26,242 bases of DNA from CAYRGQ01 sp964423925 (lineage in GTDB: Bacteria; Bacteroidota; Bacteroidia; Sphingobacteriales; Sphingobacteriaceae), in assembly GCA_964423925.1 (NCBI GenBank), contig CAYRGQ010000038.1, positions 1-26,242 on the forward strand. Reading direction: 5' to 3'. The position numbers and the translations under genes were made by a program. Of this stretch, positions 8,481 through 15,454 are shown piece after piece. The notes under the pieces were generated by a model. It was not told the origin of the DNA, searched no databases, and saw nothing but the letters and a program-made list of their open reading frames with translations. How positions within the stretch are numbered: the first letter of the stretch is position 1; each line of letters begins with the position of its first letter.

Positions 8481-9209
8481 ATGAGCACAACCTTATCGCG
8501 CTTGGATAAAGTAAAGACCGGCGCTTGGAGTGGTGGCAAGTCGCCCTTCAACGTAGAGTATGGAAAAATCATGATGTGGTTTTTCTTGACGTCTGACGCC
8601 TTTACCTTTTCTGCGTTCCTCATCTATTATGGGTCGCAGCGTTTTGCACACCTGACGTGGCCAGATCCCGACAAGGTGTTTCAGTCGATTCCATTTATCG
8701 CCGATAGCGGATACCCGCTGGTATTCGTTGGTATCATGACCTTCATTCTGATTATGAGTTCGGTTACGATGGTGCTAGCGGTAGAGGCTGGGCATCGACG
8801 TGCCAAGAAGGAAGTGGTGGGTTGGATGATTGCCACAATCATCGGCGGATTAATGTTTATCGGTTGCCAAGCGCTGGAATGGTCGCATTTGCACCACCAA
8901 GGATTCTGGTGGGGACGCATACCCACGGAAGGGGGCGTTGCAGCTGAAACGTTACTGGAACCGTATTTTACCCACGGTATCTCCGAAACGGCAGCATTGC
9001 AGTTCTCTAACCTGTTCTTCACGATTACGGGTTTCCACGGTCTGCACGTGTCTATCGGCATCCTGCTCAACATCATTATTTTGGGAATGACGCTTAGCAA
9101 CACCTTCGAACGCCGTGGTACTTACCTGATGGTAGAGAAAGTAGGCCTCTATTGGCACTTTGTAGACTTGGTGTGGGTGTTTGTGTTTACGTTCTTCTAT
9201 TTGGTTTAA
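8481..9209 (+). CDS. coxC: Cytochrome c oxidase subunit III, second copy (242 aa)
   Basis: A 242-aa subunit III homologue. I start it at the ATG at 8481 (MSTTLSRLDK); the frame is open back to 8412 but that stretch lies within the upstream gene and reads as non-family sequence. Family features are the N-terminal helix 'GKIMMWFFLTSDAFTFSAFLIYYG', 'QALEWSHLHHQGFWWG', 'NLFFTITGFHGLHVSIGILLN' with the conserved HGLHV, and the end 'VGLYWHFVDLVWVFVFTFFYLV'. It probably represents the main subunit III, with the preceding 195-aa protein as a paralogue in the same complex. Spacing to neighbours is 8 and 27 bases. Confidence 0.93.
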   Translation: MSTTLSRLDKVKTGAWSGGKSPFNVEYGKIMMWFFLTSDAFTFSAFLIYYGSQRFAHLTWPDPDKVFQSIPFIADSGYPLVFVGIMTFILIMSSVTMVLAVEAGHRRAKKEVVGWMIATIIGGLMFIGCQALEWSHLHHQGFWWGRIPTEGGVAAETLLEPYFTHGISETAALQFSNLFFTITGFHGLHVSIGILLNIIILGMTLSNTFERRGTYLMVEKVGLYWHFVDLVWVFVFTFFYLV

Positions 9210-9236
9210 CCTTCTAATATATTTAATAGCAAAGAT

Positions 9237-9617
9237 ATGTCAGCTAATCAACATGATCATACCTCGGTAGCGCATGCCGACGAACACCACGAGTCGATGT
9301 CGAAGAAGCGGATTTGGCAGGTGTTTTTCTACCTGCTGGCGCTGACTGCCCTGGAGTTTTTTATCGCCCTGGCATTGGTGCACGCTGGGCATATTGAGAA
9401 GGATTGGACAGTCAAGATCATCTACATTCTTCTGACCCTGTGGAAAGCCTACTACATCGTCGCGTACTTTATGCACTTAAAGTATGAAACTAGTGGCTTC
9501 ATTTTATCGATAACGACGTCGTTTATCCTCATTGTATACTTCATCGTGTTAATGCTGATCGAAGGCAATTACCTGAAGACAAATTACAATCCATTCCAGT
9601 TTTGGCCAATGCCGTAA
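9237..9617 (+). CDS. Cytochrome c oxidase subunit IV family protein
   Basis: A 126-aa protein of the prokaryotic subunit IV (CyoD/CoxD-like) family with three hydrophobic helices after a His-rich soluble N-terminus (HDHTSVAHADEHHES). 'YILLTLWKAYYIVAYFMHLKYE' is the characteristic segment of this family in Bacteroidota. It is a small accessory subunit of the oxidase, presumed to stabilise the core. It ends with TAATG, the last A being the first base of the SCO gene's start codon, so the two are translationally coupled. Confidence 0.88.
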   Translation: MSANQHDHTSVAHADEHHESMSKKRIWQVFFYLLALTALEFFIALALVHAGHIEKDWTVKIIYILLTLWKAYYIVAYFMHLKYETSGFILSITTSFILIVYFIVLMLIEGNYLKTNYNPFQFWPMP

Positions 9618-10327
9618 TGGGAAGTACGAAAGGAACGAGTGGATTTAGAAAAGTATTAATCCTGGCAGTTGTCTTATTACTGCCGGGATTTTTATATTAT
9701 CTGCTGGAGCGGACGGGAGAGAACCGGTATAGGCCACTGCCGATCTATGGTGAAAAAACGCTGACGGGTACATTTACAAGTCGGATGGGCAAGCAGGTAC
9801 CCGATACGGCGTATCACTTGGTGGGACCGTTCACGTTGACCAACCAGCTAGGCGAGGAGGTGACCGTACCGAAAGGGGATACTAGCATCGCTGTGGTTAA
9901 CTTCTTCTATACGCGCTGCGAGACTTTCTGCACGCACATGAATAACGAGATGAACCGTGTGGCCGAACGATTTGCGGCCAACAACATGGTGAACCTGTAT
10001 ACGGTGAGCGTGGATACGGCGTACGACAAACCGGACGTGATCAAAGCGTATTCCGAAGGCTATCGCCCGCACGAAAAGCAGTGGCACTTTCTGACGGCAG
10101 GACCGGATGACCCGTTGGCTATTTCGCGGGACTATTTTCTCGTCGATGCTGTGCAGGATACCGCGGCTACCAATCGGTTTATCCACAGCTCTTCGCTGAT
10201 CTTGGTGGATTCGCATCGCCGTATTCGCGGATACTACGACGTCAACCACAAGAAGGAAGTCGACCGGTTGGTTGATGAGATAAAATTATTATTGGTGGAA
10301 GAGATTCGGGAGACGAGCCCGTATTAA
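9617..10327 (+). CDS. SCO1/SenC-family copper chaperone for CuA
   Basis: A 236-aa membrane-anchored thioredoxin-fold protein (one helix near residues 10-28) with the SCO copper site: C101-E-T-F-C105 and a distant H190 ('RFIHSSSLILVD'). The usual CxxxCP continues with Thr instead of Pro. SCO proteins deliver copper to, or reduce the cysteines of, the CuA site of subunit II, which fits its place directly after the oxidase genes. The ATG at 9617 was chosen because it overlaps the previous stop by one base (TAATG) and gives a normal Lys/Arg-then-hydrophobic N-terminus; a TTG five codons earlier is less likely. Confidence 0.9.
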   Translation: MGSTKGTSGFRKVLILAVVLLLPGFLYYLLERTGENRYRPLPIYGEKTLTGTFTSRMGKQVPDTAYHLVGPFTLTNQLGEEVTVPKGDTSIAVVNFFYTRCETFCTHMNNEMNRVAERFAANNMVNLYTVSVDTAYDKPDVIKAYSEGYRPHEKQWHFLTAGPDDPLAISRDYFLVDAVQDTAATNRFIHSSSLILVDSHRRIRGYYDVNHKKEVDRLVDEIKLLLVEEIRETSPY

Positions 10328-10373
10328 TCCTCCCCACCCTCAGGCATTATTTAAACGGATAGGAACCAAAAAG

Positions 10374-10916
10374 ATGGCACAAAGCGAGGTCGAAAAGAAG
10401 TATAGGGGGTGGATTATCATCCTCTCGGTGTTGATTCCATTAATCGTAGCGGCGTTATTCTCAGTTAACCTACGGGATATGGGCTACAACGTTGAGCCCC
10501 TTACGTTCCTGCCCCCGATTTACGCCACAATTAACGGCTTCACTGCGCTTTTGCTCATATGGGGTGTTGTGGCTATCAAGAATGGAAACCAACGCTTGCA
10601 TGAGCGTTTGATGAAAGTTTGTATCGGTTGTTCGGTCGCGTTCCTGGGCATGTACCTGGCGTACCACATGACGTCTGACTCCACCCCTTACGGAGGGGAG
10701 GGCCCCATCCGCTACGTGTATTTCTTTATCTTACTGACGCATATTCTGCTTTCCATCGTAATTATACCCTTGGTGCTCATCACGTACGTACGGGCCTTGG
10801 CCGAGCGATTCGACCGGCACCGCAAGATTGCGAAAATCACATTCCCCATTTGGTTATACGTCGCGGTTAGTGGCGTTATCGTATACCTGATGATCTCCCC
10901 GTACTACGGCACCTAG
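10374..10916 (+). CDS. DUF420 membrane protein, oxidase assembly (CtaM/YozB-like)
   Basis: A 180-aa protein with about five hydrophobic helices belonging to DUF420. Recognisable stretches are 'LTFLPPIYATINGFTALLLIWG', 'HERLMKVCIGCSVAFLGMYLAYH' and 'THILLSIVIIPLVLITYVRAL..FDRHRKIAKITFPIWLYVAVSGVIVYLM'. In Firmicutes the homologue CtaM is needed for a functional haem A oxidase, and the position at the end of this oxidase cluster agrees with an assembly role. The conserved His residues in several helices could bind copper or haem, but this is inference. No terminator is evident after it; the next gene starts 23 bases later with its own -7 box. Confidence 0.88.
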   Translation: MAQSEVEKKYRGWIIILSVLIPLIVAALFSVNLRDMGYNVEPLTFLPPIYATINGFTALLLIWGVVAIKNGNQRLHERLMKVCIGCSVAFLGMYLAYHMTSDSTPYGGEGPIRYVYFFILLTHILLSIVIIPLVLITYVRALAERFDRHRKIAKITFPIWLYVAVSGVIVYLMISPYYGT

Positions 10917-10927
10917 GCGGAAACCCG

Positions 10928-10935
10928 TATATTTG
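10928..10935 (+). promoter_or_regulatory. TAnnTTTG -7 box directly in front of an ATG
   Basis: TATATTTG is a perfect match to the Bacteroidota -7 consensus TAnnTTTG and lies only 4 bases before the ATG at 10940. If used, transcription would begin at or next to the start codon, giving a leaderless or nearly leaderless mRNA. No TTTG -33 element is seen at the usual distance, so the box may be weak or fortuitous. Confidence 0.4.
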
Positions 10936-10939
10936 TGCT

Positions 10940-11395
10940 ATGCAACGAATTTGGATTTATCAAGCGAATCGAGAGCTGACGGAGTTCGAAGAACAACATG
11001 TGATAAGTCGCCTTTCGGAATTTACGACGCAATGGCGCGCGCATGGGAAGCAATTGGCCGCCAGTGCAGAAGTTCGGCACCGTCGTTTCATTATCTTGAT
11101 GGTGGACCAGCGCATAGCCCCGCCCACGGGCTGCTCTATCGATAAATCGGTACACCTGCTGAAGGAAATTGAGCAAGAAACCGGATTGGAGCTTTTCGAC
11201 CGCACGCAGATTGCCTACAAAGTGGGTAATGCTATTGAGGTTGTATCGCGCGATGAATTTGAACGGCTCTTGGCGTCAGCAACCGTTACGGCTGACACGA
11301 TCGTGTTCAATAACCTGGTTGCGTCTTACCCCGATTTGGAAGACAAATGGGAAGTTCCCCTCAAGGATAGCTGGCACGCTCGCGTGTTCTTGTAA
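10940..11395 (+). CDS. Conserved Bacteroidota hypothetical protein (often mislabelled ABC transporter ATPase)
   Basis: A 151-aa soluble protein with no signal peptide or membrane helix. I recognise the pattern ('RIWIYQANRELT', 'RFIILMVDQ...TGCSIDKSVHLLKEIEQE', 'LFDRTQIAYKVG', 'TIVFNNLVASYPDLEDKWEVPLKDSWHARVF') as a family widespread in Bacteroidota whose members are often annotated as 'ABC transporter ATPase'. No Walker A or ABC signature is present here, so that name is unsupported. The conserved Cys-Ser-Ile-Asp-Lys-Ser block is the best candidate for a functional site. It sits tail to tail with mtgA (6 bases apart) after the oxidase cluster; no function can be assigned. Confidence 0.8.
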   Translation: MQRIWIYQANRELTEFEEQHVISRLSEFTTQWRAHGKQLAASAEVRHRRFIILMVDQRIAPPTGCSIDKSVHLLKEIEQETGLELFDRTQIAYKVGNAIEVVSRDEFERLLASATVTADTIVFNNLVASYPDLEDKWEVPLKDSWHARVFL

Positions 11396-11401
11396 GTGGT
11401 G

Positions 11402-12130
11402 CTACGGAATCTCGTAGTGGTCCATATAGCGGATGATAGTACGGGTTTTTCGGTTGATGAAGTTGGTCGGGGCGTTGGGCTGCCAACGGCGCGGATTGGG
11501 TAGGACGGCGATGATGAGGGCGGCTTCGCGCTTGGTGAGTGAAGTGGCGGGTTTTCCGAAATAATGTTGCGTGGCGGCCTCTGCGCCATATAAACCATCG
11601 CCGGTCTCGATTACGTTGAGGTAGACCTCCAGAATGCGCTTCTTGCCCCAGAATATTTCGATGAGGGCGGTAAAATACGCTTCGAACCCTTTCCGCACCC
11701 ACGAACGCTTAGGCCAGAGGAATACGTTTTTGGCGGTTTGTTGAGTGATGGTACTCCCTCCGCGCAATGCGCCGCCGCTTCGGTTGCGCTCGATGGCTTC
11801 CCGAATCGCTTTGCTATCAAATCCCCAATGCGTCATGAAGTTCGCGTCTTCGCCACTTAGTGCCGCTCGCTTGAGGTTGTCGGAGAGGTCTTCGTATTTA
11901 ACCCATTTCTTAGTGATTTTCCATTCCTTGCCATCGCTCTTTCGCTCGATGGCGCGCTGCACCATCAACCAAGTGAGCGGCGGATTGATGAAACGGAGGA
12001 TGATTACCCATCCGATCGTGAGGGCAAAAAAGTAGATGACCGCTCGTAGCGCCCAGCGGAATATACGGTTTCGGCGGGGCAGAGTGGATTGAGTCTTTTT
12101 ACGCTTTCGGTTAATGGCCATAAGCTGCAT
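11402..12130 (-). CDS. mtgA: Monofunctional peptidoglycan glycosyltransferase MtgA
   Basis: A 242-aa family GT51 enzyme that polymerises lipid II into glycan strands at the outer face of the inner membrane. An Arg/Lys-rich start precedes one membrane anchor (about residues 25-47). The catalytic motif is E94-D-A-N-F-M-T-H-W-G-F-D, followed by 'GGSTITQQTAKNVFLWPKRS' and 'RILEVYLNVIETGDGLYGAEAATQHYFGKPA', all standard GT51 motifs 2 to 4. There is no transpeptidase domain, so it is the monofunctional type. An in-frame ATG at 12121 is an equally plausible start. A 7-bp inverted repeat lies just upstream at 12146-12168. It is convergent with the hypothetical gene on the other strand. Confidence 0.94.
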   Translation of the reverse strand: MQLMAINRKRKKTQSTLPRRNRIFRWALRAVIYFFALTIGWVIILRFINPPLTWLMVQRAIERKSDGKEWKITKKWVKYEDLSDNLKRAALSGEDANFMTHWGFDSKAIREAIERNRSGGALRGGSTITQQTAKNVFLWPKRSWVRKGFEAYFTALIEIFWGKKRILEVYLNVIETGDGLYGAEAATQHYFGKPATSLTKREAALIIAVLPNPRRWQPNAPTNFINRKTRTIIRYMDHYEIP

Positions 12131-12145
12131 TGTAGGTCGTCACGA

Positions 12146-12168
12146 CTAACGTCAGTCCGTTACGTTAG
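12146..12168. repeat. Inverted repeat upstream of mtgA
   Basis: CTAACGT (12146-12152) and ACGTTAG (12162-12168) are perfect 7-bp arms around 9 bases, centred about 27 bases upstream of the mtgA start codon. It could be an operator or a leader stem-loop for mtgA. No T tract follows on either strand, so it is not a terminator. Confidence 0.4.
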
Positions 12169-12255
12169 GGCGTGGAGATATGCGAATATACACAAGTTGC
12201 GTTAGTGGCGCCCTATTTCTTAACTTACATCAATCGCCATGCGTTGGTTGAGCCC

Positions 12256-12263
12256 TATTTTTG
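12256..12263 (+). promoter_or_regulatory. -7 promoter box for the LLM oxidoreductase gene
   Basis: TATTTTTG matches TAnnTTTG and lies 20 bases before the ATG at 12284. It supports that start over the in-frame ATG at 12239, which would lie upstream of the transcription start. No clear TTTG -33 element was found. Confidence 0.5.
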
Positions 12264-12283
12264 TGATAAAAGGAAACGAAGAT

Positions 12284-13318
12284 ATGGAATTAGGCATCAG
12301 TATGTTTGGGGATCTGCAGATTGATCCGGCAACAGGTAACATTCAATCGCCACAACAGCGGTTGCAGGAGATCATTGAGGAAATCAAGCTTATGGACGAG
12401 GTGGGGTTGGATTATTTTGGGATGGGCGAGCACCATCGCCCGGATTACGCGGTCCCTGCGCCCGAGATCGTACTGGCCGCTGCGGCTACGGTGACGAAAA
12501 ATATACGGCTAGGAAGCGCCGTGTCGGTGGTTAGCTCGGCGGACCCCGTACGCCTTTACCAGCATTTTGCGATGGTGGACTTACTATCTAATGGCCGGGC
12601 CGAACTTATGGCGGGGCGGGGAAGCTTCATTGAGTCCTTTCCGCTATTTGGCTACGACCTGAACGATTACCACGAGCTGTTTGCCGAGAAATTGGACCTA
12701 TTGCTGAAGATCAATGCTTCCGAGACGATTACGTGGGAAGGGAAATTCCGCGCACCTTTGCGAAACCAACAGGTGTTGCCCCGCGCGGTAGGCAATACAT
12801 TGCCCATCTGGATTGCCGTGGGCGGGACGCCCGAGTCGGTAATCCGGGCCGGGACGTTGGGTCTTCCCCTGATGATCGCCATCATAGGCGGTTCGCCCGC
12901 CCAATTCCGTCCCCTGTTCAAGCTATATCGGGATACCTATCTCCGCCACGGGCATGATGAATCGGCCATGCAAGTAGGCATCCATGCCCACGCGTTTATC
13001 GGTGAGGAAAGCAAGGCGGTTAGCGACCGGTATTATCCGTTATACGCTAGGCAGATGGACCGGATTGGCCGTTCCCGCGGATGGCCACCTTACCAACGGA
13101 TGCAGTTTGATTATGGGCGGACAAAGGAAGGAGCCTTATTTATAGGCGACGCGAATGAAGTCATCGATAAAATTCTCTACGTGCAGGAGATGTTTGGGTT
13201 GACACGCTTTGCCGCGCACATGGACGTGGGTGGGCCGTCGCATAAAGACATGATGAAAGCGATTGAAATTTTCGGTACGCAAGTAGCACCCAAAGTGCGG
13301 GAAGCCCTTAAAAAATAA
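12284..13318 (+). CDS. LLM-class (luciferase-like) flavin-dependent oxidoreductase
   Basis: A 344-aa TIM-barrel protein of the bacterial luciferase-like monooxygenase superfamily. Seen are 'MELGISMFGDL', 'DEVGLDYFGMGEHHRPDYAVPAPEIVLAAAA', 'RLGSAVSVVSSADPVRLYQHFAMVDLLSNGRAELMAGRGSFIESFPLFGY', 'PIWIAVGGTPESVIRAG' and the C-terminal 'GDANEVIDKILYVQEMFGLTRFAAHMDVGGPSHKDMMKAIEIFG'. These are typical of members that use FMNH2 or F420-like flavins; in this phylum FMN is likely. The substrate cannot be deduced. The start follows the upstream -7 box. It is a single-gene unit: divergent from mtgA and ended by a terminator at 13358-13396. Confidence 0.9.
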   Translation: MELGISMFGDLQIDPATGNIQSPQQRLQEIIEEIKLMDEVGLDYFGMGEHHRPDYAVPAPEIVLAAAATVTKNIRLGSAVSVVSSADPVRLYQHFAMVDLLSNGRAELMAGRGSFIESFPLFGYDLNDYHELFAEKLDLLLKINASETITWEGKFRAPLRNQQVLPRAVGNTLPIWIAVGGTPESVIRAGTLGLPLMIAIIGGSPAQFRPLFKLYRDTYLRHGHDESAMQVGIHAHAFIGEESKAVSDRYYPLYARQMDRIGRSRGWPPYQRMQFDYGRTKEGALFIGDANEVIDKILYVQEMFGLTRFAAHMDVGGPSHKDMMKAIEIFGTQVAPKVREALKK

Positions 13319-13357
13319 GCCTCGCATCCGGCGTAAGCCGGTACGCTCACCGCCACT

Positions 13358-13396
13358 AGCCCCCCAATCCGCACATTCGCCGGTTGGGGGCTTTTC
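13358..13396 (+). terminator. Rho-independent terminator after the LLM gene
   Basis: AGCCCCCCAA (13358-13367) pairs with TTGGGGGCT (13384-13392) with one extra C, and TTTT follows. A second small hairpin, CCGGC-GTAA-GCCGG at 13328-13341, precedes it. Position 40 bases after the stop codon suits a terminator. Confidence 0.75.
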
Positions 13397-13525
13397 GTGC
13401 CAAAAAGCCCGCTTAACGCGCAAAAAACGCCGTTATTTGACATTGTGTTGACGTCCATTTGGATATGATTTGGTATATTGTAGTTGTTTAATAATTAAGG
13501 GTTTAATCATAAATTTTTTAACAAA

Positions 13526-13699
13526 ATGAACACACAAGAAGTACCAATGAAGAAGAAATCTGAAGTAGGCCAACCGAATGCAAACACGGGAGTACGCGTA
13601 GACACGAAAGCCCGATTCACGCCCCGGAGGTTTTCAGTTAGGGGATTGCGTAGACACGCCGGTATCAAAACGAGCCGCAACCCGCAGGTAGCCTACTAG
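13526..13699 (+). CDS. Small basic protein, 57 aa, unrecognised
   Basis: An open frame starting ATG at 13526 and ending TAG at 13697-13699, beginning MNTQEVPMKKKSEVG and ending GIKTSRNPQVAY. I do not recognise it. The N-terminal third is polar and the rest is strongly basic (about 9 Arg, clustered in 'TPRRFSVRGLRRHAG'), with no signal peptide or membrane helix; nucleic-acid or membrane surface binding would be typical for such a composition, but that is inference. In favour of a real gene are an AT-rich, A-ending leader (TTTTTTAACAAA before ATG) like those of well expressed Bacteroidota genes, and a strong terminator hairpin 28 bases after the stop, which together make a self-contained ~250-nt transcription unit. 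An internal ATG at 13547 is an alternative start. It could instead be a small RNA with a chance frame. Confidence 0.45.
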   Translation: MNTQEVPMKKKSEVGQPNANTGVRVDTKARFTPRRFSVRGLRRHAGIKTSRNPQVAY

Positions 13700-13726
13700 T
13701 AGTCGCGAGACCATAAGCTATAAGGA

Positions 13727-13775
13727 ACGCGCCACAGCCAAGGCATAGCCGCGGTTGTTAGGGCGTATTTTTTTT
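13727..13775 (+). terminator. Strong terminator hairpin after the 57-aa ORF
   Basis: ACGCgCCACAGCC (13727-13739) pairs with GGTTGTtaGGGCGT (13753-13766) with a few bulges and one G-T pair, and a run of eight T (13768-13775) follows on the + strand. The loop can form an additional GGC-ATA-GCC mini-stem. This is a classical intrinsic terminator shape for a + strand transcript, and no annotated gene except the 57-aa frame lies in front of it. Confidence 0.7.
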
Positions 13776-13850
13776 GGAAGGATGCGCCGGCAGTCGTTTT
13801 GACGAGCGCCGATCACCCGGTATATAACGGTGTTTAATTGCAACCCACTT

Positions 13851-13872
13851 GCCCATTCAACGGGCTTTTTTT
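13851..13872 (+). terminator. Second terminator-like hairpin at the convergent junction
   Basis: GCCC (13851-13854) and GGGC (13862-13865) flank a 7-base loop and are followed by seven T on the + strand. It overlaps the stop codon of the minus-strand SemiSWEET gene, so it would stop residual + strand read-through into that operon. The stem is short, so strength is doubtful. Confidence 0.4.
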
Positions 13873-14144
13873 GTTTTAGGACTTTCGTTATTGCGAAACA
13901 CCACCATGCAAATGAGCAGCATTAGGTTGACAAGCACGGAAAACGCATTGGACGCGATGATGGGAAGTTCGTCCTTCAATATACCGTAGTACACCCATAG
14001 GCTGACGCCAGTCAGTAGCACGATGATGGTTGCCGCGGAAAGGTCCGTGGTTTCCTTCGTGCGGATGACTTTTACCAGCTGCGGGAGCATAGAGGCGGAA
14101 GTTAGTATGCCCGCGATAGTTCCGATAATGGTTTCGAATGTCAT
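13857..14144 (-). CDS. SemiSWEET sugar transporter (PQ-loop family)
   Basis: A 95-aa protein with three membrane helices, the size of bacterial SemiSWEETs, which dimerise to form a sugar uniporter. The PQ-loop motif is at residues 20-22 ('SMLPQLVKVIRTKETTDLS'), and the second half has 'GVSLWVYYGILKDELPIIASNAFSVLVNLMLL' with the conserved Asn expected to contact substrate. It is the last gene of a three-gene operon, 6 bases after ctaG. A sugar transporter coupled to an oxidase assembly factor is unexpected, and the actual substrate is unknown. Confidence 0.88.
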   Translation of the reverse strand: MTFETIIGTIAGILTSASMLPQLVKVIRTKETTDLSAATIIVLLTGVSLWVYYGILKDELPIIASNAFSVLVNLMLLICMVVFRNNESPKTKKAR

Positions 14145-14150
14145 GCGTGG

Positions 14151-14993
14151 TCAAGTGTGGTGCGTTTTTTTGCGAGGACCAAAGGAGAGCGGCGTCGAAT
14201 GCCATGGTCGTCGGACTTGCCATTGGCTTAGGGCCGGCGTACTGGCAAAGAAGATTATAGCCAGGATGAGTTCTGATAAGTCTCCCCAGTAATACATCGT
14301 CTTAGCGGCGGCGCGAAGCGCTTCTTCGGAGAACGAAGTGTCCAGTGGTAATCCCCTTGCGTACATGTGCTTTCCCAAAAATGCGTGAGCCGCCGCGCTT
14401 AAGAACAACACGATTCCGCGCGTTTTTACACTCGGCCGATGCGGAAGCGGCTCACGTCCGATGATAGCCCATGTGAACAAAAATCCCGCGAGTAAGAAAT
14501 GAAGATGGATCAGATATTGGATTAGTGGACTGTGGAGACTCCTTCCAAAAAGGGGCGTTAGATAAAGCATGAACATGCCCCCGATGTTGAGAATCATGGC
14601 AGCCAATGGATGGCTAAGCACTCGCATGAACGGACTGGACAATAGCCTGACCAAACCACGTGCGCGGCGCACGGGCATAGCTTTCAGAAGCAACAGCACT
14701 GGTGCGCCAAGCACGAGAAATATGGGGGCGTACATGCCGATTATCAGGTGCTGGACCATGTGTCCCTCGATGTCGTGGTGTGCCCAGACCATTATGGTCG
14801 GGTGTGCGGCATATAACAGCAGTGCAATGCCTAACCAAAATGACACCTCCTGCCACACCGTCCATGTGAGGCTGCGGCGGCGGCACTGCCACGCCGTCAC
14901 GGAATAGCCGATGGCCATGAGCAGCAGCAATACTTGGAAAATAACTTCCACGTTGCCTATCATTGCCTGGTGGTCATGCGTATTTTCGTTCAT
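14151..14993 (-). CDS. ctaG: Caa3-type oxidase assembly factor CtaG (CuB insertion)
   Basis: A 280-aa polytopic membrane protein of the caa3_CtaG family, needed in Bacillus for assembly of caa3 oxidase and thought to act in CuB delivery to subunit I. About seven helices; the family segment 'YAAHPTIMVWAHHDIEGHMVQHLIIGMYAPIFLVLGAPVLLLLKA' carries five His residues, and 'IHLHFLLAGFLFTWAIIGREPLPHRPS' is also typical. I start it at the ATG at 14993, which overlaps the stop of the DUF2243 gene as ATGA; the longer open frame back to 15101 would lie inside that gene. It lies on the opposite strand from the cox cluster 4 kb away, but would serve the same enzyme. Confidence 0.9.
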   Translation of the reverse strand: MNENTHDHQAMIGNVEVIFQVLLLLMAIGYSVTAWQCRRRSLTWTVWQEVSFWLGIALLLYAAHPTIMVWAHHDIEGHMVQHLIIGMYAPIFLVLGAPVLLLLKAMPVRRARGLVRLLSSPFMRVLSHPLAAMILNIGGMFMLYLTPLFGRSLHSPLIQYLIHLHFLLAGFLFTWAIIGREPLPHRPSVKTRGIVLFLSAAAHAFLGKHMYARGLPLDTSFSEEALRAAAKTMYYWGDLSELILAIIFFASTPALSQWQVRRPWHSTPLSFGPRKKTHHT

Positions 14994-15454
14994 CTTCGGT
15001 CGCGGTGTGTGAGTGGTTTCCTGAGGTACAGGCCGATCAATAACAAACATACTGCAGCACCGTTCCAAGCGCGGTCGTAAGGTAGGAGGTTGTCGACGCA
15101 CCTTATTTGGTGCAGCCGGAGGACTTTGTGGACGATCAGACCGTCGAACAGCTGGAAGCCACCCGCCCCGAGAAAGAAGCCCGACCAGGCGTGGCGTTCG
15201 GAGAAGTCTGCCGTGTCACGCAGGCGCCAGAGACCGACACCCCCCAGCGCCAAGGCGATCAGTTCTCCGGCGTGTAGTAGGCCGTCAGTAAGTAGGCCTA
15301 TCGTGGCCGTCGACCCATCGTAAAAGTGGTGCCAGGCGAGCAGTTGGTGAAAGATGATTTCGTCAACAGCGGCCATCACGCCGATACCCAAGAGGGCGCC
15401 CGCGCGGACTACGCGTGGGGCAGACGAAGCAGGGACTGATGCGGGTTGTTGCAT
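14990..15454 (-). CDS. DUF2243 membrane protein
   Basis: A 154-aa protein with four predicted helices matching DUF2243: 'GALLGIGVMAAVDEIIFHQLLAWHHFYDG', 'DGLLHAGELIALALGGVGLWR', 'GFFLGAGGFQLFDGLIVHKVLRLHQIR' and 'YDRAWNGAAVCLLLIGLYL'. Several conserved His and Asp/Glu residues at helix ends could bind metal. DUF2243 genes commonly sit next to ctaG, and here the two overlap by 4 bases, suggesting a shared role in oxidase maturation. No biochemical function is known to me. Confidence 0.88.
   Translation of the reverse strand: MQQPASVPASSAPRVVRAGALLGIGVMAAVDEIIFHQLLAWHHFYDGSTATIGLLTDGLLHAGELIALALGGVGLWRLRDTADFSERHAWSGFFLGAGGFQLFDGLIVHKVLRLHQIRCVDNLLPYDRAWNGAAVCLLLIGLYLRKPLTHRDRR

Noticed and set aside
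9900..9935. SCO copper site C-x3-C followed by Thr instead of Pro as evidence of a non-functional chaperone
   Set aside because: Both Cys residues and the distant His are intact, and the Pro is not a metal ligand, so this alone does not suggest loss of function.
15102..15454. Longer + strand and minus strand frames around the ctaG start (minus frame open to 15101)
   Set aside because: The extension lies within the DUF2243 gene, whose sequence is family-conserved; the ATGA overlap at 14990-14993 marks the natural ctaG start.
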